DNA from: Anaerolineae bacterium
Lineage (GTDB): Bacteria; Chloroflexota; Anaerolineae; E26-bin7
Assembly: GCA_029933115.1 (NCBI GenBank)
Contig: JAOZOT010000022.1
Span: 1-11,688 of the forward strand
Direction: 5' to 3'
Length of the DNA: 11,688 nucleotides
In this document: piece by piece, positions 5,290 to 11,585 of the stretch
Position numbering within the stretch: position 1 is the first letter of the stretch
Layout: every line of letters begins with the position of its first letter
The notes under the pieces: generated by a model
Database searches by the model: none
What the model saw: only the letters and a program-made list of their open reading frames with translations
What the model was told of the DNA's origin: nothing
Made by a program: the position numbers and the translations under genes

Positions 5290-6470
5290 TTGTTGACTCC
5301 TTTGTCAGCCTCTCCAAACTTTACAACCAATGTATCCTCTTCGTGTCTGGCTTCCAGCACGTCCAGTGGGATCAAAGCGCGGGGCAGAACGATGTTACGC
5401 TTTTTGTTGCCGATGTGGACAATGAGTTCCTCGGCGGAGCGGGTCAATTGGATGTCTTCTTTCCGCACAAAAGGCAGGGGGATGCTGAGGAAGTAGAGGT
5501 TGTCTTTCTTCTCCACAGTGTGAGTGTGGCCCACGAAAAAGACCTCGGCCGGGTCCCGTTCCCCGTAAATGCTCTCGGCCATGCGCCGGAGCATGTCCAG
5601 GCCCACCACCTCCTGGTCGAAGAGGGGCACCTTGAAGATGGGCAGGGGCGAGAAAGCCTCTTCGATCATCCGGCTATACTTTTCGTGGACCTCTTTCCAG
5701 GAGGCGAAGTAGCTGTCCTGCACCTGGCCGGGCATCAGGCGGTTGGAGATGACTGCGTCGGTGACGTAGCCGTAGAGGTTGAGGTAGGTAAAAGCCCGCT
5801 GCGCTTCTTTGATGACCATCTTCTCCGGGTTGAGCACCAGCCGCACCGACGACTTCTGGGGATCGGTCAGCAGGGTTTTCATGCGATCCAGTTCCAGAAT
5901 CAGTTCCTCCACAGCGTCGAAAAGCTCATCGTCAGGGATAGGGAGGTCAACCACAGCGCGCAGAACGGGTCGGGTCAGTTGTACCGTCTTTTTCTCGATG
6001 GGGAAGATTTTCTCCAGATACCAGCGGGCCACCTCAGGCATGGCCAACAGTTGCAAGGTCGCTCCTGTGGGTGCACAGTCCACAATGATAACCTCGTAAT
6101 CCCAGTCGTCGTGCAAATGCACAATTTGCAAGAGGCTGGCTATCTCTTCCATGCCGGGGAAGACCGTCATCTCCTCGGCGATGATGTCGTTCAGCCCCCG
6201 CCATTCGAGTACCGTAGCCATGTAGCGTTGCACGTTGCCCCAGTACTTCTCCATCTGGTACAGCACGTCAATCTCTTGGCCCCACAGGTTGTCGCCGATT
6301 TGTGTCGGCTCTGGCCCCAGAGGCAGGTCAAAGGAATCGGCCAGGCTGTGGGCGGCGTCGGTGCTCACCACTATCGTTTTATGTCCCAAGTCGGCGCAAC
6401 GCGTGGCTGTGGCCGCAGCCACGCTGGTCTTGCCTACGCCCCCTTTGCCGGTGTAAAGGATGATCCTCAT
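5286..6470 (-). CDS. ArsA/Get3-family ATPase with C-terminal HSP20-like domain
   Basis: This 394-residue P-loop ATPase has a deviant Walker A, GKGGVGKTS (8-16), switch I DAAHS (38-42), switch II DCAPTGAT (131-138) and an NPEK A-loop (214-217). Residues about 317-386 form an HSP20/alpha-crystallin-like beta domain, an architecture known for bacterial ArsA homologues. Relatives are arsenite-pump ATPases and Get3/TRC40, which carries tail-anchored membrane proteins. Only two cysteines exist (C25, C132), so neither the metalloid-binding cysteines of ArsA nor the zinc CxxC of Get3 is present. A protein-handling role is therefore more likely than arsenic export, and no arsenic genes are nearby. The start at ATG 6470 is chosen because it opens directly with the P-loop strand and has GAGAGGA just upstream. 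An open frame continues 140 codons further upstream but crosses the promoter and looks non-coding. The stop overlaps the alcohol dehydrogenase start. Confidence 0.92.
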   Translation of the reverse strand: MRIILYTGKGGVGKTSVAAATATRCADLGHKTIVVSTDAAHSLADSFDLPLGPEPTQIGDNLWGQEIDVLYQMEKYWGNVQRYMATVLEWRGLNDIIAEEMTVFPGMEEIASLLQIVHLHDDWDYEVIIVDCAPTGATLQLLAMPEVARWYLEKIFPIEKKTVQLTRPVLRAVVDLPIPDDELFDAVEELILELDRMKTLLTDPQKSSVRLVLNPEKMVIKEAQRAFTYLNLYGYVTDAVISNRLMPGQVQDSYFASWKEVHEKYSRMIEEAFSPLPIFKVPLFDQEVVGLDMLRRMAESIYGERDPAEVFFVGHTHTVEKKDNLYFLSIPLPFVRKEDIQLTRSAEELIVHIGNKKRNIVLPRALIPLDVLEARHEEDTLVVKFGEADKGVNK

Positions 6471-6522
6471 CGTTCCTCTCGCTTTTGCCTCGTTATTGGC
6501 AGGATGCCGTGCCCCAGTCTCG

Positions 6523-6551
6523 ATTATACCACACTGAGCTTTGAGAAGCAA
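6523..6551 (-). promoter_or_regulatory. Extended -10 promoter for the arsA operon
   Basis: On the minus strand TATAAT (6528-6523) is preceded by TGG, giving TGGTATAAT, the same extended -10 as the promoter at 418-446. With a 17-bp spacer TTGCTT (6551-6546) serves as -35. The predicted transcript starts near 6516, about 45 nt ahead of the arsA start at 6470, and would read arsA, the alcohol dehydrogenase and yfhO. Confidence 0.75.
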
Positions 6552-6588
6552 GAAGAAAATACCGTCGATGCCATCCGCACATAAGCTA

Positions 6589-6617
6589 TTGACAAAATGG
6601 ACCTGGGGATGTAAAAT
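6589..6617 (+). promoter_or_regulatory. Promoter for the plus-strand operon
   Basis: A perfect -35 TTGACA (6589-6594), a 17-bp spacer and TAAAAT (6612-6617, five of six consensus bases) make a strong sigma70-like promoter. It lies back to back with the arsA promoter, the two -35 boxes being about 40 bp apart. The transcript would run through the gene relics and reach the GTG start at 6841 after a leader of about 215 nt. It may originally have served the gene that is now a relic. Confidence 0.7.
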
Positions 6618-6625
6618 GGGGTTGA

Positions 6626-6748
6626 GAAGCGCGGAGCCGGACCCAACGCGAGGAGCTCGCCGCCGGCGTGCTGACCAAAGAGGAGCGGCCGACGGAACTG
6701 CTGGGGGAGTTGCAGGAGTTGTTGGGGAGTGGTAGCAATGCCGTATGA
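6626..6748 (+). pseudogene. Possible C-terminal remnant of an unknown gene
   Basis: The frame ending at TGA 6746-6748 reads ELAAGVLTKEERPTELLG and then QELLGSGSNAV from 6653 on. This is a helical, Leu/Glu-rich sequence with coding-like codon use. It is closed upstream by a stop at 6623-6625 and has no convincing start; a GTG at 6668 would give about 26 residues. Its stop overlaps the RAYT relic start by 11 nt, a common arrangement between neighbouring genes. I do not recognise the family. It could be chance, given its length. Confidence 0.3.
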
Positions 6749-6797
6749 TCCGCAGAAGCACCGTCGCCGGTCTATCCGGTTGAAAGGGTATGATTAG
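6738..6797 (+). pseudogene. RAYT (REP-associated Y1 transposase) N-terminal remnant
   Basis: The frame reads MPYDPQKHRRRSIRLKGYD followed directly by TAG. The pattern Y-D-P-x-x-H-x-R-R-S-I-R-L-x-G-Y-D-Y is, from family knowledge, the N-terminus of many IS200-like REP-associated tyrosine transposases, which normally continue into a 150-200 residue domain with the HUH pair and catalytic tyrosine. Here the position of the usual next Tyr is a stop codon, and nothing after it resembles the family, so this is a truncated relic. RAYTs single-strand nick and move REP palindromes preceded by GTAG or GGAG, which fits the repeats at 1-146 and 1481-1533. It now lies in the leader of the following gene. 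Confidence is limited by the short length. Confidence 0.6.
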
Positions 6798-6840
6798 CGG
6801 ATGAATCTGAAACCAAAACCATCGTGAACAAGGAGCGCGA

Positions 6841-8601
6841 GTGAAAAAATTCTGGAAAATCATCCTGAGCGTGACAGTGCTGCTCATCATTGCCCCTGGC
6901 TCCTACCTCTGGGCAATGGTGCTGTTGGACTCACTCTACAAATACCAATCGCCCTTCAAAGAAGAACTGCCCCCCGGTCAGCCGACTCAGCCTCTGGTGC
7001 AGCAGGTCGTCATGGTCATCGTGGACGGGCTGCGTTACGACACCTCGCTGGAGATGCCCTATCTCAACAGCCTGCGAGAGAAGGGCGCTTCAGCGATAAT
7101 GGTCGGCATCCCCAGCCCCGCCTCCCAGCCCGCCTGGACGACCCTGATCAGCGGAGCCGGGCTGGAGATCAACGGCGCGCCCTTTTTGGATGCCGAACAC
7201 ATCAACGAAATCCAGCCCATAGCCGTTGACCATCTATTCATCCAAGTGCAGCGGGCTGGCTTGACCGGCGGCCTGGCCGGCTCCAGCTGGTGGCAGAAGA
7301 TGGTGCCGGATAGATTTCTCTACGCTCGGTTTTTCACGGAAGATGACCAGGAGGATGCTGACGAGCAGGTAGTGGATACTGCTCTGCGCTTCCTCAAGAA
7401 CTTTCACCTCAATTACTTGCTCATCCACCTCAACCAGGTGGACCGGGTCAGTCAGAGGTATGGTGCGGCCAGCAGCGAATACCGCCAAGCTGCCCGACGC
7501 GTTGACGCCCACCTGCGGGACATCGCCCAGGCCACAGACGTAAAGCGCAACGTCCTCATCGTCGTCTCTGACTATGGCCACCTCAGAAAAGGAGAACGGG
7601 GGCAATATGGTCGGGTGGCACTGACGGCTCCTTTCGTCATGGCCGGTCCGGCTGTGGTGCCCGGTGATTACGGCCAGATTGCCCCGCAGGATGTGGCCCC
7701 AACTGTTGCCGCCCTGCTGGGTACAGCCATACCCAGTGCCGCTCAAGGACACATTCGCTTCGATATGCTGCGCATGGACGAGGTCCAGCAGGCTGTGAAG
7801 CAGGTAACTCAGGCTCGACAGCGGCTCGAATTGGGCCGGGCATACCTGCGCAGCGTCCTGAGAGTTCAACAAGCTCACCACGACGGCCCATCGAGGGGCA
7901 ACATTGGCGCCAGAACCCTCAGTGAGACGGCCGAAGGCGACGTCCTGGTGGCGATGAGCTCCCTGGAGGTCAAGAACTACACAAGTGCTTACACCCTGGG
8001 GGGTCTCGCCGTCCGGCAGATTGATAAAGAGATGGAGCAAGCCCGAGCGCAGCACATTCAAAAGGAGAGAGCTCGGCGCCAGATCGGAGCCCTGATAGTC
8101 ATTCTGACTCCGCTTCCCCTCTTGTGGTGGAAGCGAAGCAAGCGCCTAGGCATTCTTATCTTCGCCGCCCTCCTCACCATCGCTATCTGCAACGTGCTCT
8201 TCGTCCGAGAGGGCAACATCTATTCACCCAATATTCCCAGGCCGGTGGAGCCGTTTCTGGAGGAGAGCTTGCGCCGAGTGGCTATCGCCCTGGCTGCCGG
8301 CCTGGCAGTCATCATCCTCCGGCTCTGGTACGAACAAAAGCCCCCGCTTGATATGATCCAGACGGTTTACGGCTTCTCTTTCGCTGTGATCTATCTCCTG
8401 GGCGTCCAGGCAGCCGTCGGCTACTGGCTCAACGGCCCCACGGTGACCTGGCATCTGCCCGATCTTACCTTGTTCTTCCTGCACTTTTCGGCTCTGGTGC
8501 AATCTTCTATGGTGGCGGCTATCTCGGTGTTTATGCCAGTAGCAATCCTGCCGATCTACTGGGCAGTCCTGCTGGCCAAGTCCAGAATTTGGAATTCGTG
8601 A
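6841..8601 (+). CDS. Membrane-anchored alkaline-phosphatase-superfamily protein, likely inactive
   Basis: A 586-residue protein with an N-terminal membrane anchor (7-29), a phosphodiesterase/sulfatase-like domain (about 55-310), a helical charged linker (312-412) and about five membrane segments to the C-terminus. Fold landmarks are clear: VDGLRYD with D62, PAWTTLISG with T101 in the nucleophile position, D201 in NQVDRVSQRYG and D244 in SDYGH. However, the metal-binding histidines expected in active relatives appear replaced: DxxGH becomes DRVSQ (Q205), SDHG becomes SDYG (Y245) and the downstream GGHG becomes GQYG (Y256). All four acidic or nucleophilic positions remain, so a regulatory or binding role, or unusual chemistry, is likely. 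The start is GTG 6841, with AGGAG five bases upstream (6831-6835). It heads the glycan operon, and its stop falls 24 nt before the rmlD start. An envelope glycan or lipid-head-group role is inference. Confidence 0.82.
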   Translation: MKKFWKIILSVTVLLIIAPGSYLWAMVLLDSLYKYQSPFKEELPPGQPTQPLVQQVVMVIVDGLRYDTSLEMPYLNSLREKGASAIMVGIPSPASQPAWTTLISGAGLEINGAPFLDAEHINEIQPIAVDHLFIQVQRAGLTGGLAGSSWWQKMVPDRFLYARFFTEDDQEDADEQVVDTALRFLKNFHLNYLLIHLNQVDRVSQRYGAASSEYRQAARRVDAHLRDIAQATDVKRNVLIVVSDYGHLRKGERGQYGRVALTAPFVMAGPAVVPGDYGQIAPQDVAPTVAALLGTAIPSAAQGHIRFDMLRMDEVQQAVKQVTQARQRLELGRAYLRSVLRVQQAHHDGPSRGNIGARTLSETAEGDVLVAMSSLEVKNYTSAYTLGGLAVRQIDKEMEQARAQHIQKERARRQIGALIVILTPLPLLWWKRSKRLGILIFAALLTIAICNVLFVREGNIYSPNIPRPVEPFLEESLRRVAIALAAGLAVIILRLWYEQKPPLDMIQTVYGFSFAVIYLLGVQAAVGYWLNGPTVTWHLPDLTLFFLHFSALVQSSMVAAISVFMPVAILPIYWAVLLAKSRIWNS

Positions 8602-8612
8602 TTGGAGGTTTC

Positions 8613-8618
8613 AGGAGG
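8613..8618 (+). promoter_or_regulatory. Ribosome binding site that fixes the rmlD start
   Basis: AGGAGG lies seven bases before ATG 8626. It excludes the in-frame TTG at 8602, which would place this site inside the coding sequence and add eight residues ahead of the Rossmann strand. Confidence 0.8.
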
Positions 8619-8625
8619 TGGAATA

Positions 8626-9477
8626 ATGCGCGTCGTTATTACCGGCAGCAAAGGGCAATTGGGACGGGCTTTGCTGGAAACGATGGGGGATCATACCTTC
8701 CTGCCCATTGATCTGCCGGAGCACGATTTTACTGAGGATTCGACCTTTCAGGCTATAGTTGATTTCGCTCCCGAGATAGTCATCCACAGCGGAGCTTTTA
8801 CCAATGTGGATGGATGCGAGACTGACCCCGACACGGCCTACCGGGTGAACGCTCTGGGTACACAGAACGTGGCTCTGGCTTGTCAGACCTGCGGGGCGAC
8901 CATGCTTTACGTCAGCACCAACGAGGTCTTTGACGGAACCAAAAAGGAACCATATCTGGAGTTCGATCCGCCCAACCCCATCGGTGTCTACGGCAAATCC
9001 AAGCTGGCCGGCGAGATGTACGTGCGTGCTCTCCTGACCAAGTTCTACATCGTCAGGACAGCCTGGCTCTATGCGCGAGGTGGCAACAACTTTGTGACCA
9101 AGATTGTCAAGGCCGCCGACGAGCGAGGAGCGTTGCGCGTGGTCACTGACGAGGTCAGCTCCCCCACCTATGCGCCCGACCTGGCAGCAGCCATCGTCCA
9201 ACTGATCCAGACGGGGCGCTATGGCATCTACCATTTCACCAACGAGGGTGCTTGCTCTCGCTACGAGTTCGCCTTGAAGATCCTGGAACTCTCAGGCCGG
9301 GGACACGTCCCCGTCACCCCCATCACCTCGGACCAATACGAGCGCATTGCCAAACCTCCCCTCCACTCAGTTATCCGTAACTACTGCGGGGCCACAGCCT
9401 TAGGCATCACCCTGCGGCCATGGGAGGAGGCACTGCAAGAGTACTTTGCCGATGACTTACCCTCCCGCAGGTTCTGA
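8626..9477 (+). CDS. rmlD: dTDP-4-dehydrorhamnose reductase
   Basis: A 283-residue extended short-chain dehydrogenase that would perform the last step of dTDP-L-rhamnose synthesis, reducing dTDP-4-dehydro-L-rhamnose with NAD(P)H in the cytoplasm. It opens with MRVVITGSKGQLGRAL, the GxxGxxG nucleotide-binding motif in the form usual for RmlD. SGAFTNVDGCETDPDTAYRVN is a close match to the family's signature loop. The catalytic pair is YGKSK (Y and K of YxxxK), preceded by the STNEVFDG serine/threonine segment, and GIYHFTNEG lies in the substrate domain. Its length is normal for the family. It sits in a plus-strand operon ahead of a glycosyltransferase, suggesting local use of rhamnose. No rmlA, rmlB or rmlC is in the window. 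The overlapping frame at 9446-9477 belongs to the possible upstream extension of the next gene. Confidence 0.93.
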   Translation: MRVVITGSKGQLGRALLETMGDHTFLPIDLPEHDFTEDSTFQAIVDFAPEIVIHSGAFTNVDGCETDPDTAYRVNALGTQNVALACQTCGATMLYVSTNEVFDGTKKEPYLEFDPPNPIGVYGKSKLAGEMYVRALLTKFYIVRTAWLYARGGNNFVTKIVKAADERGALRVVTDEVSSPTYAPDLAAAIVQLIQTGRYGIYHFTNEGACSRYEFALKILELSGRGHVPVTPITSDQYERIAKPPLHSVIRNYCGATALGITLRPWEEALQEYFADDLPSRRF

Positions 9478-9565
9478 CACAGTTTCGAGAGGAGCACGCT
9501 TCAATACACGTTTTGACCTGTTGATCGGGCTGATCAAGTCTGCGGGAGGGTGGCTGAATACGCCG

Positions 9566-10570
9566 ATGAATAACCTTCAGAAAGATAGCAACCAGGGGCA
9601 AGGGGATTCGCCATCTGCCGATTCACCATTCGTCTCCGTAATCATCCCCAATTGGAACGGCGCGATCTACCTGCCCACTTGTCTCGACTCTCTGCGCCGC
9701 CAGACCTATCCCCACTTCGAGGTCATCGTCGCCGACAACGCTTCCACCGACGAGTCCATCGTTCTCATCGAGCAGGATTACCCCGAGGTCATCTTGGTCA
9801 GACTACCCACGAATCGGGGCTTTGCCGGTGCGGTGAACGCGGGCATCCGGCGTTCCCAGGGCCAGATCGTCGTCCTCCTCAACAACGACACCGAGGCCGA
9901 CCAGAACTGGCTGGCCGAGATAGTGCGGGCCTTCGCTGAGCACCCTCACGTCGGCCTGGTGGCTTCCAAAATGCTCCTCTTTGACCGGCGGACCGTCTTC
10001 CACACTGCCGGTGATTTCTATCGTGTGGACGGCATCCCCGGCAATCGGGGTGTCTGGCAAGAGGATCGAGGGCAGTTCGAGCAGCAGGAGGAGGTCTTCA
10101 GCGCCTGTGGGGGCACGGCCGCTTACCGGCGGGCCATGCTGGACGAGATCGGCTTGCTGGACGAGGATTTCTTTTACTCCTGCGAGGACATAGACCTGGC
10201 CTGGCGGGCGCAACTGGCCGGCTATCGTTGCCTCTACGTGCCTACGGCTGTAGTCTACCACCGTCTCAGTGCCACCGGAGGAGGCGTCACGGCCAGTTTC
10301 CACGATGGCCGCAACCTTATCTACATCATTGCCAAAGACTACCCCACCTCACTGCTGAAAAAGTACTGGCCCAGGATAGTGAGAGCCCAACTGCGCCTGG
10401 CCTGGGAGGCTCTGCTGGCCTGGCGGGGGAAGGAGGCCCGGGCTCGCTTGCGGGGACAACTGGCCGGCCTATGCGGCCTGCCCAGGATGCTCAAGAAGCG
10501 CCACACTGTCCAGCGCACCCGCCGCGTCTCCGACGAATACCTGGAGTCGCTGCTGACGAAAGTTGACTAA
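9566..10570 (+). CDS. Family 2 glycosyltransferase, rhamnosyltransferase-like
   Basis: About 334 residues from ATG 9566. The GT-A domain begins at FVSVIIPNWNG and shows ADNASTDES (nucleotide-binding), LLNNDTEAD (the DxD-equivalent metal site), CGGTAAYRRAMLDEIGLLDE and then CEDIDLAWRAQLAGYR, which supplies the catalytic acidic residue and the usual ED-x-D-x-x-x-R signature. The C-terminal part is basic and helical, fitting membrane association. This pattern matches inverting glycosyltransferases that add rhamnose or similar sugars to cell-surface glycans; the neighbouring rmlD supports rhamnose as donor, but this is inference. The start is uncertain. The frame is open from ATG 9446, overlapping rmlD by 32 nt, but that extension has no ribosome binding site and no family resemblance. 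ATG 9566 has only GGAGG about 16 bases upstream. The N-terminal DSPSADSPF is slightly repetitive. Confidence 0.88.
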   Translation: MNNLQKDSNQGQGDSPSADSPFVSVIIPNWNGAIYLPTCLDSLRRQTYPHFEVIVADNASTDESIVLIEQDYPEVILVRLPTNRGFAGAVNAGIRRSQGQIVVLLNNDTEADQNWLAEIVRAFAEHPHVGLVASKMLLFDRRTVFHTAGDFYRVDGIPGNRGVWQEDRGQFEQQEEVFSACGGTAAYRRAMLDEIGLLDEDFFYSCEDIDLAWRAQLAGYRCLYVPTAVVYHRLSATGGGVTASFHDGRNLIYIIAKDYPTSLLKKYWPRIVRAQLRLAWEALLAWRGKEARARLRGQLAGLCGLPRMLKKRHTVQRTRRVSDEYLESLLTKVD

Positions 10571-10582
10571 AGGGACAGGAAC

Positions 10583-11080
10583 GTGTATCATAAGGCAAAA
10601 GCATCCGGTGTTATCGAGTGGATTCTGCAAGGAGAAACCCTCGACGAACGGCAGCGACGCATCCAGCACTTCTTGGAGAACGAGGGCTATCTCCCGCCTG
10701 AGCCGCCCAGGGGCGTGGATCGCTCTGAGGAGAGGGATACCCACATCGTGCGCGGTCGGCGGATGACAGTCGAATATGCGGTGACAGATCGGAGCGGGCG
10801 GAAGGTGTACCTTTACCGCGAAATCATGGTTGATCACATCATGCTCCAGAGGATCGCGCGGGGCGAAGAGTGGGCTTTGGAGCACATCTCCCTGATCCCT
10901 CGAATACTCAAGTCCGGCCAGGTGATCTCTGAAGAGCCGGACAAGGTAATGTATCACAGCAGACAACGCTACAGGTTCCCCGATGGTGGGGAACAATGCT
11001 TCCTGAGAGTTATCATCAAGCGTGCTCGGCGTGGCCAATGGTATGTGGCCACCTTTCACCCCAGGTACTCCAGAAGGTAA
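10583..11080 (+). CDS. Small protein resembling BECR-fold (DUF4258-like) nuclease toxins
   Basis: A 165-residue protein starting at GTG 10583, with AGGGA seven bases upstream and only 12 nt after the glycosyltransferase stop. The N-terminal half (1-85) is charged and unrecognised. The C-terminal half reads as a helix with LEHISLIPRIL (H101), then PDKVMYHSRQRYRF, strand FLRVIIKRA and strand QWYVATFHPRYSRR (T157, Y162). This order of an early His, a p-x-x-V segment, two beta strands and a final V-x-T-x-[YF] resembles small RNase toxins of the Barnase/EndoU/ColicinE5/RelE-like group. The next gene, eight bases on, resembles DUF2283-type antitoxins, the usual partner of DUF4258 toxins. Family membership is inference from pattern only. 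The alternative is an ordinary hypothetical protein co-transcribed with the glycan genes. Confidence 0.75.
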   Translation: MYHKAKASGVIEWILQGETLDERQRRIQHFLENEGYLPPEPPRGVDRSEERDTHIVRGRRMTVEYAVTDRSGRKVYLYREIMVDHIMLQRIARGEEWALEHISLIPRILKSGQVISEEPDKVMYHSRQRYRFPDGGEQCFLRVIIKRARRGQWYVATFHPRYSRR

Positions 11081-11087
11081 ATACAAG

Positions 11088-11552
11088 ATGGGACGAGAAC
11101 TTGACTTCTGGTTCGATTCTTTCGATAATACTTTTGTCCTGATGCTGGTGGACTATCCCCGCGAACCTACGGCGGTTGACAACGATGAGGACTATGACTA
11201 CCTCCTTCACTTCATCAGGGGACTGGAGACAGGAGAAGTCGTTGGCTTTGGCAATGACGGCGGTGACCTAGCCGAGGATTACGACAGACTCATGCACCTT
11301 CTGAGTAAAAAACCCGTTCCTGGCCTTTATGATGTCCCGGAGCTTGGCCTGCGCGACGCCTCCTTTGATGAGATCATCACCACTATCTACCGCCGCTTCG
11401 TCCTGGGTGAGAGTGCGGTGGAGTATCCGACGGCAGAAGAAAGGGAACGGCCCCTTAAGGTGGTGGCCGAGGAGCCGACCGATCTCGATCTTAACAGAGA
11501 GCGCCCCCTGTCCACCGGGGCTGAAGACCAGACCGATTTTGACCTGGGTTGA
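11088..11552 (+). CDS. Acidic small protein, possible DUF2283-like antitoxin with repeated tail
   Basis: A 154-residue protein. ATG 11088 is preferred over the in-frame ATG at 11022, which overlaps the previous gene by 59 nt; AAGG lies ten bases upstream and the gap to the previous stop is seven bases. The first 60 residues (LDFWFDSFDNTFVLMLVDYP, later TGEVVGFGNDGG) follow the DUF2283 pattern: a short acidic strand, D-x-x-x-x-x-L-x-L, and a G-x-V-G turn. The rest is strongly acidic and helical. The tail contains two copies of R-E-R-P-L-x-x-x-A-E-[ED]-x-T-D-[LF]-D-L (residues 119-135 and 137-153). An acidic partner following a basic putative RNase fits a toxin-antitoxin pair, although toxin-first order and the length of both proteins are unusual. 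The function is unproven. Confidence 0.75.
   Translation: MGRELDFWFDSFDNTFVLMLVDYPREPTAVDNDEDYDYLLHFIRGLETGEVVGFGNDGGDLAEDYDRLMHLLSKKPVPGLYDVPELGLRDASFDEIITTIYRRFVLGESAVEYPTAEERERPLKVVAEEPTDLDLNRERPLSTGAEDQTDFDLG
11442..11546 (+). repeat. Two 17-residue acidic repeats at a protein C-terminus
   Basis: Codons 119-135 (11442-11492) and 137-153 (11496-11546) encode the same pattern with 54-nt spacing. R-E-R-P-L, A-E, T-D and D-L are kept, while the DNA differs at many third positions and in the middle. The protein sequence therefore seems better conserved than the DNA, which suggests selection on the motif rather than a fresh duplication. Confidence 0.65.
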
Positions 11553-11570
11553 GTAGCGTATCGAAACCAT

Positions 11571-11576
11571 AGGAGG
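11571..11576 (+). promoter_or_regulatory. Strong ribosome binding site ahead of a non-standard start
   Basis: AGGAGG lies nine bases before ATC 11586 and 18 nt after the previous stop. It is the best reason to place the start of the last gene at 11586, although that codon is not ATG, GTG or TTG. Confidence 0.6.
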
Positions 11577-11585
11577 CGAGGAAAG

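Noticed and set aside
5286..6470. Arsenic resistance operon
   Set aside because: ArsA-like metalloid cysteines are missing and no arsB, arsC, arsR or arsD is nearby; only the ATPase fold is shared.
5280..6584. 434-residue open frame on the plus strand
   Set aside because: It lies opposite arsA, whose P-loop and switch motifs are unmistakable; the plus-strand translation has no recognisable features.
6471..6890. 140-residue N-terminal extension of the ArsA ATPase
   Set aside because: It crosses the arsA promoter and the divergent gene's start; the family begins at MRIILYTGKGG and a ribosome binding site precedes that ATG.
7234..8061. 275-residue minus-strand frame inside the phosphatase-like gene
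   Set aside because: No family resemblance; the plus strand shows conserved superfamily motifs and membrane segments.
8602..8625. TTG start for rmlD giving eight extra residues
   Set aside because: AGGAGG lies within this stretch, at correct spacing for ATG 8626, and homologues begin at the Rossmann strand.
11022..11087. Upstream ATG for the acidic small protein
   Set aside because: It would overlap the previous gene by 59 nt, has no ribosome binding site and adds residues unlike the DUF2283 pattern.
11550..11585. Read-through of TGA 11550 fusing the acidic protein to the glycosyltransferase (same frame, no further stop)
   Set aside because: A strong AGGAGG between them argues for separate initiation; no stop-codon recoding signal was recognised.
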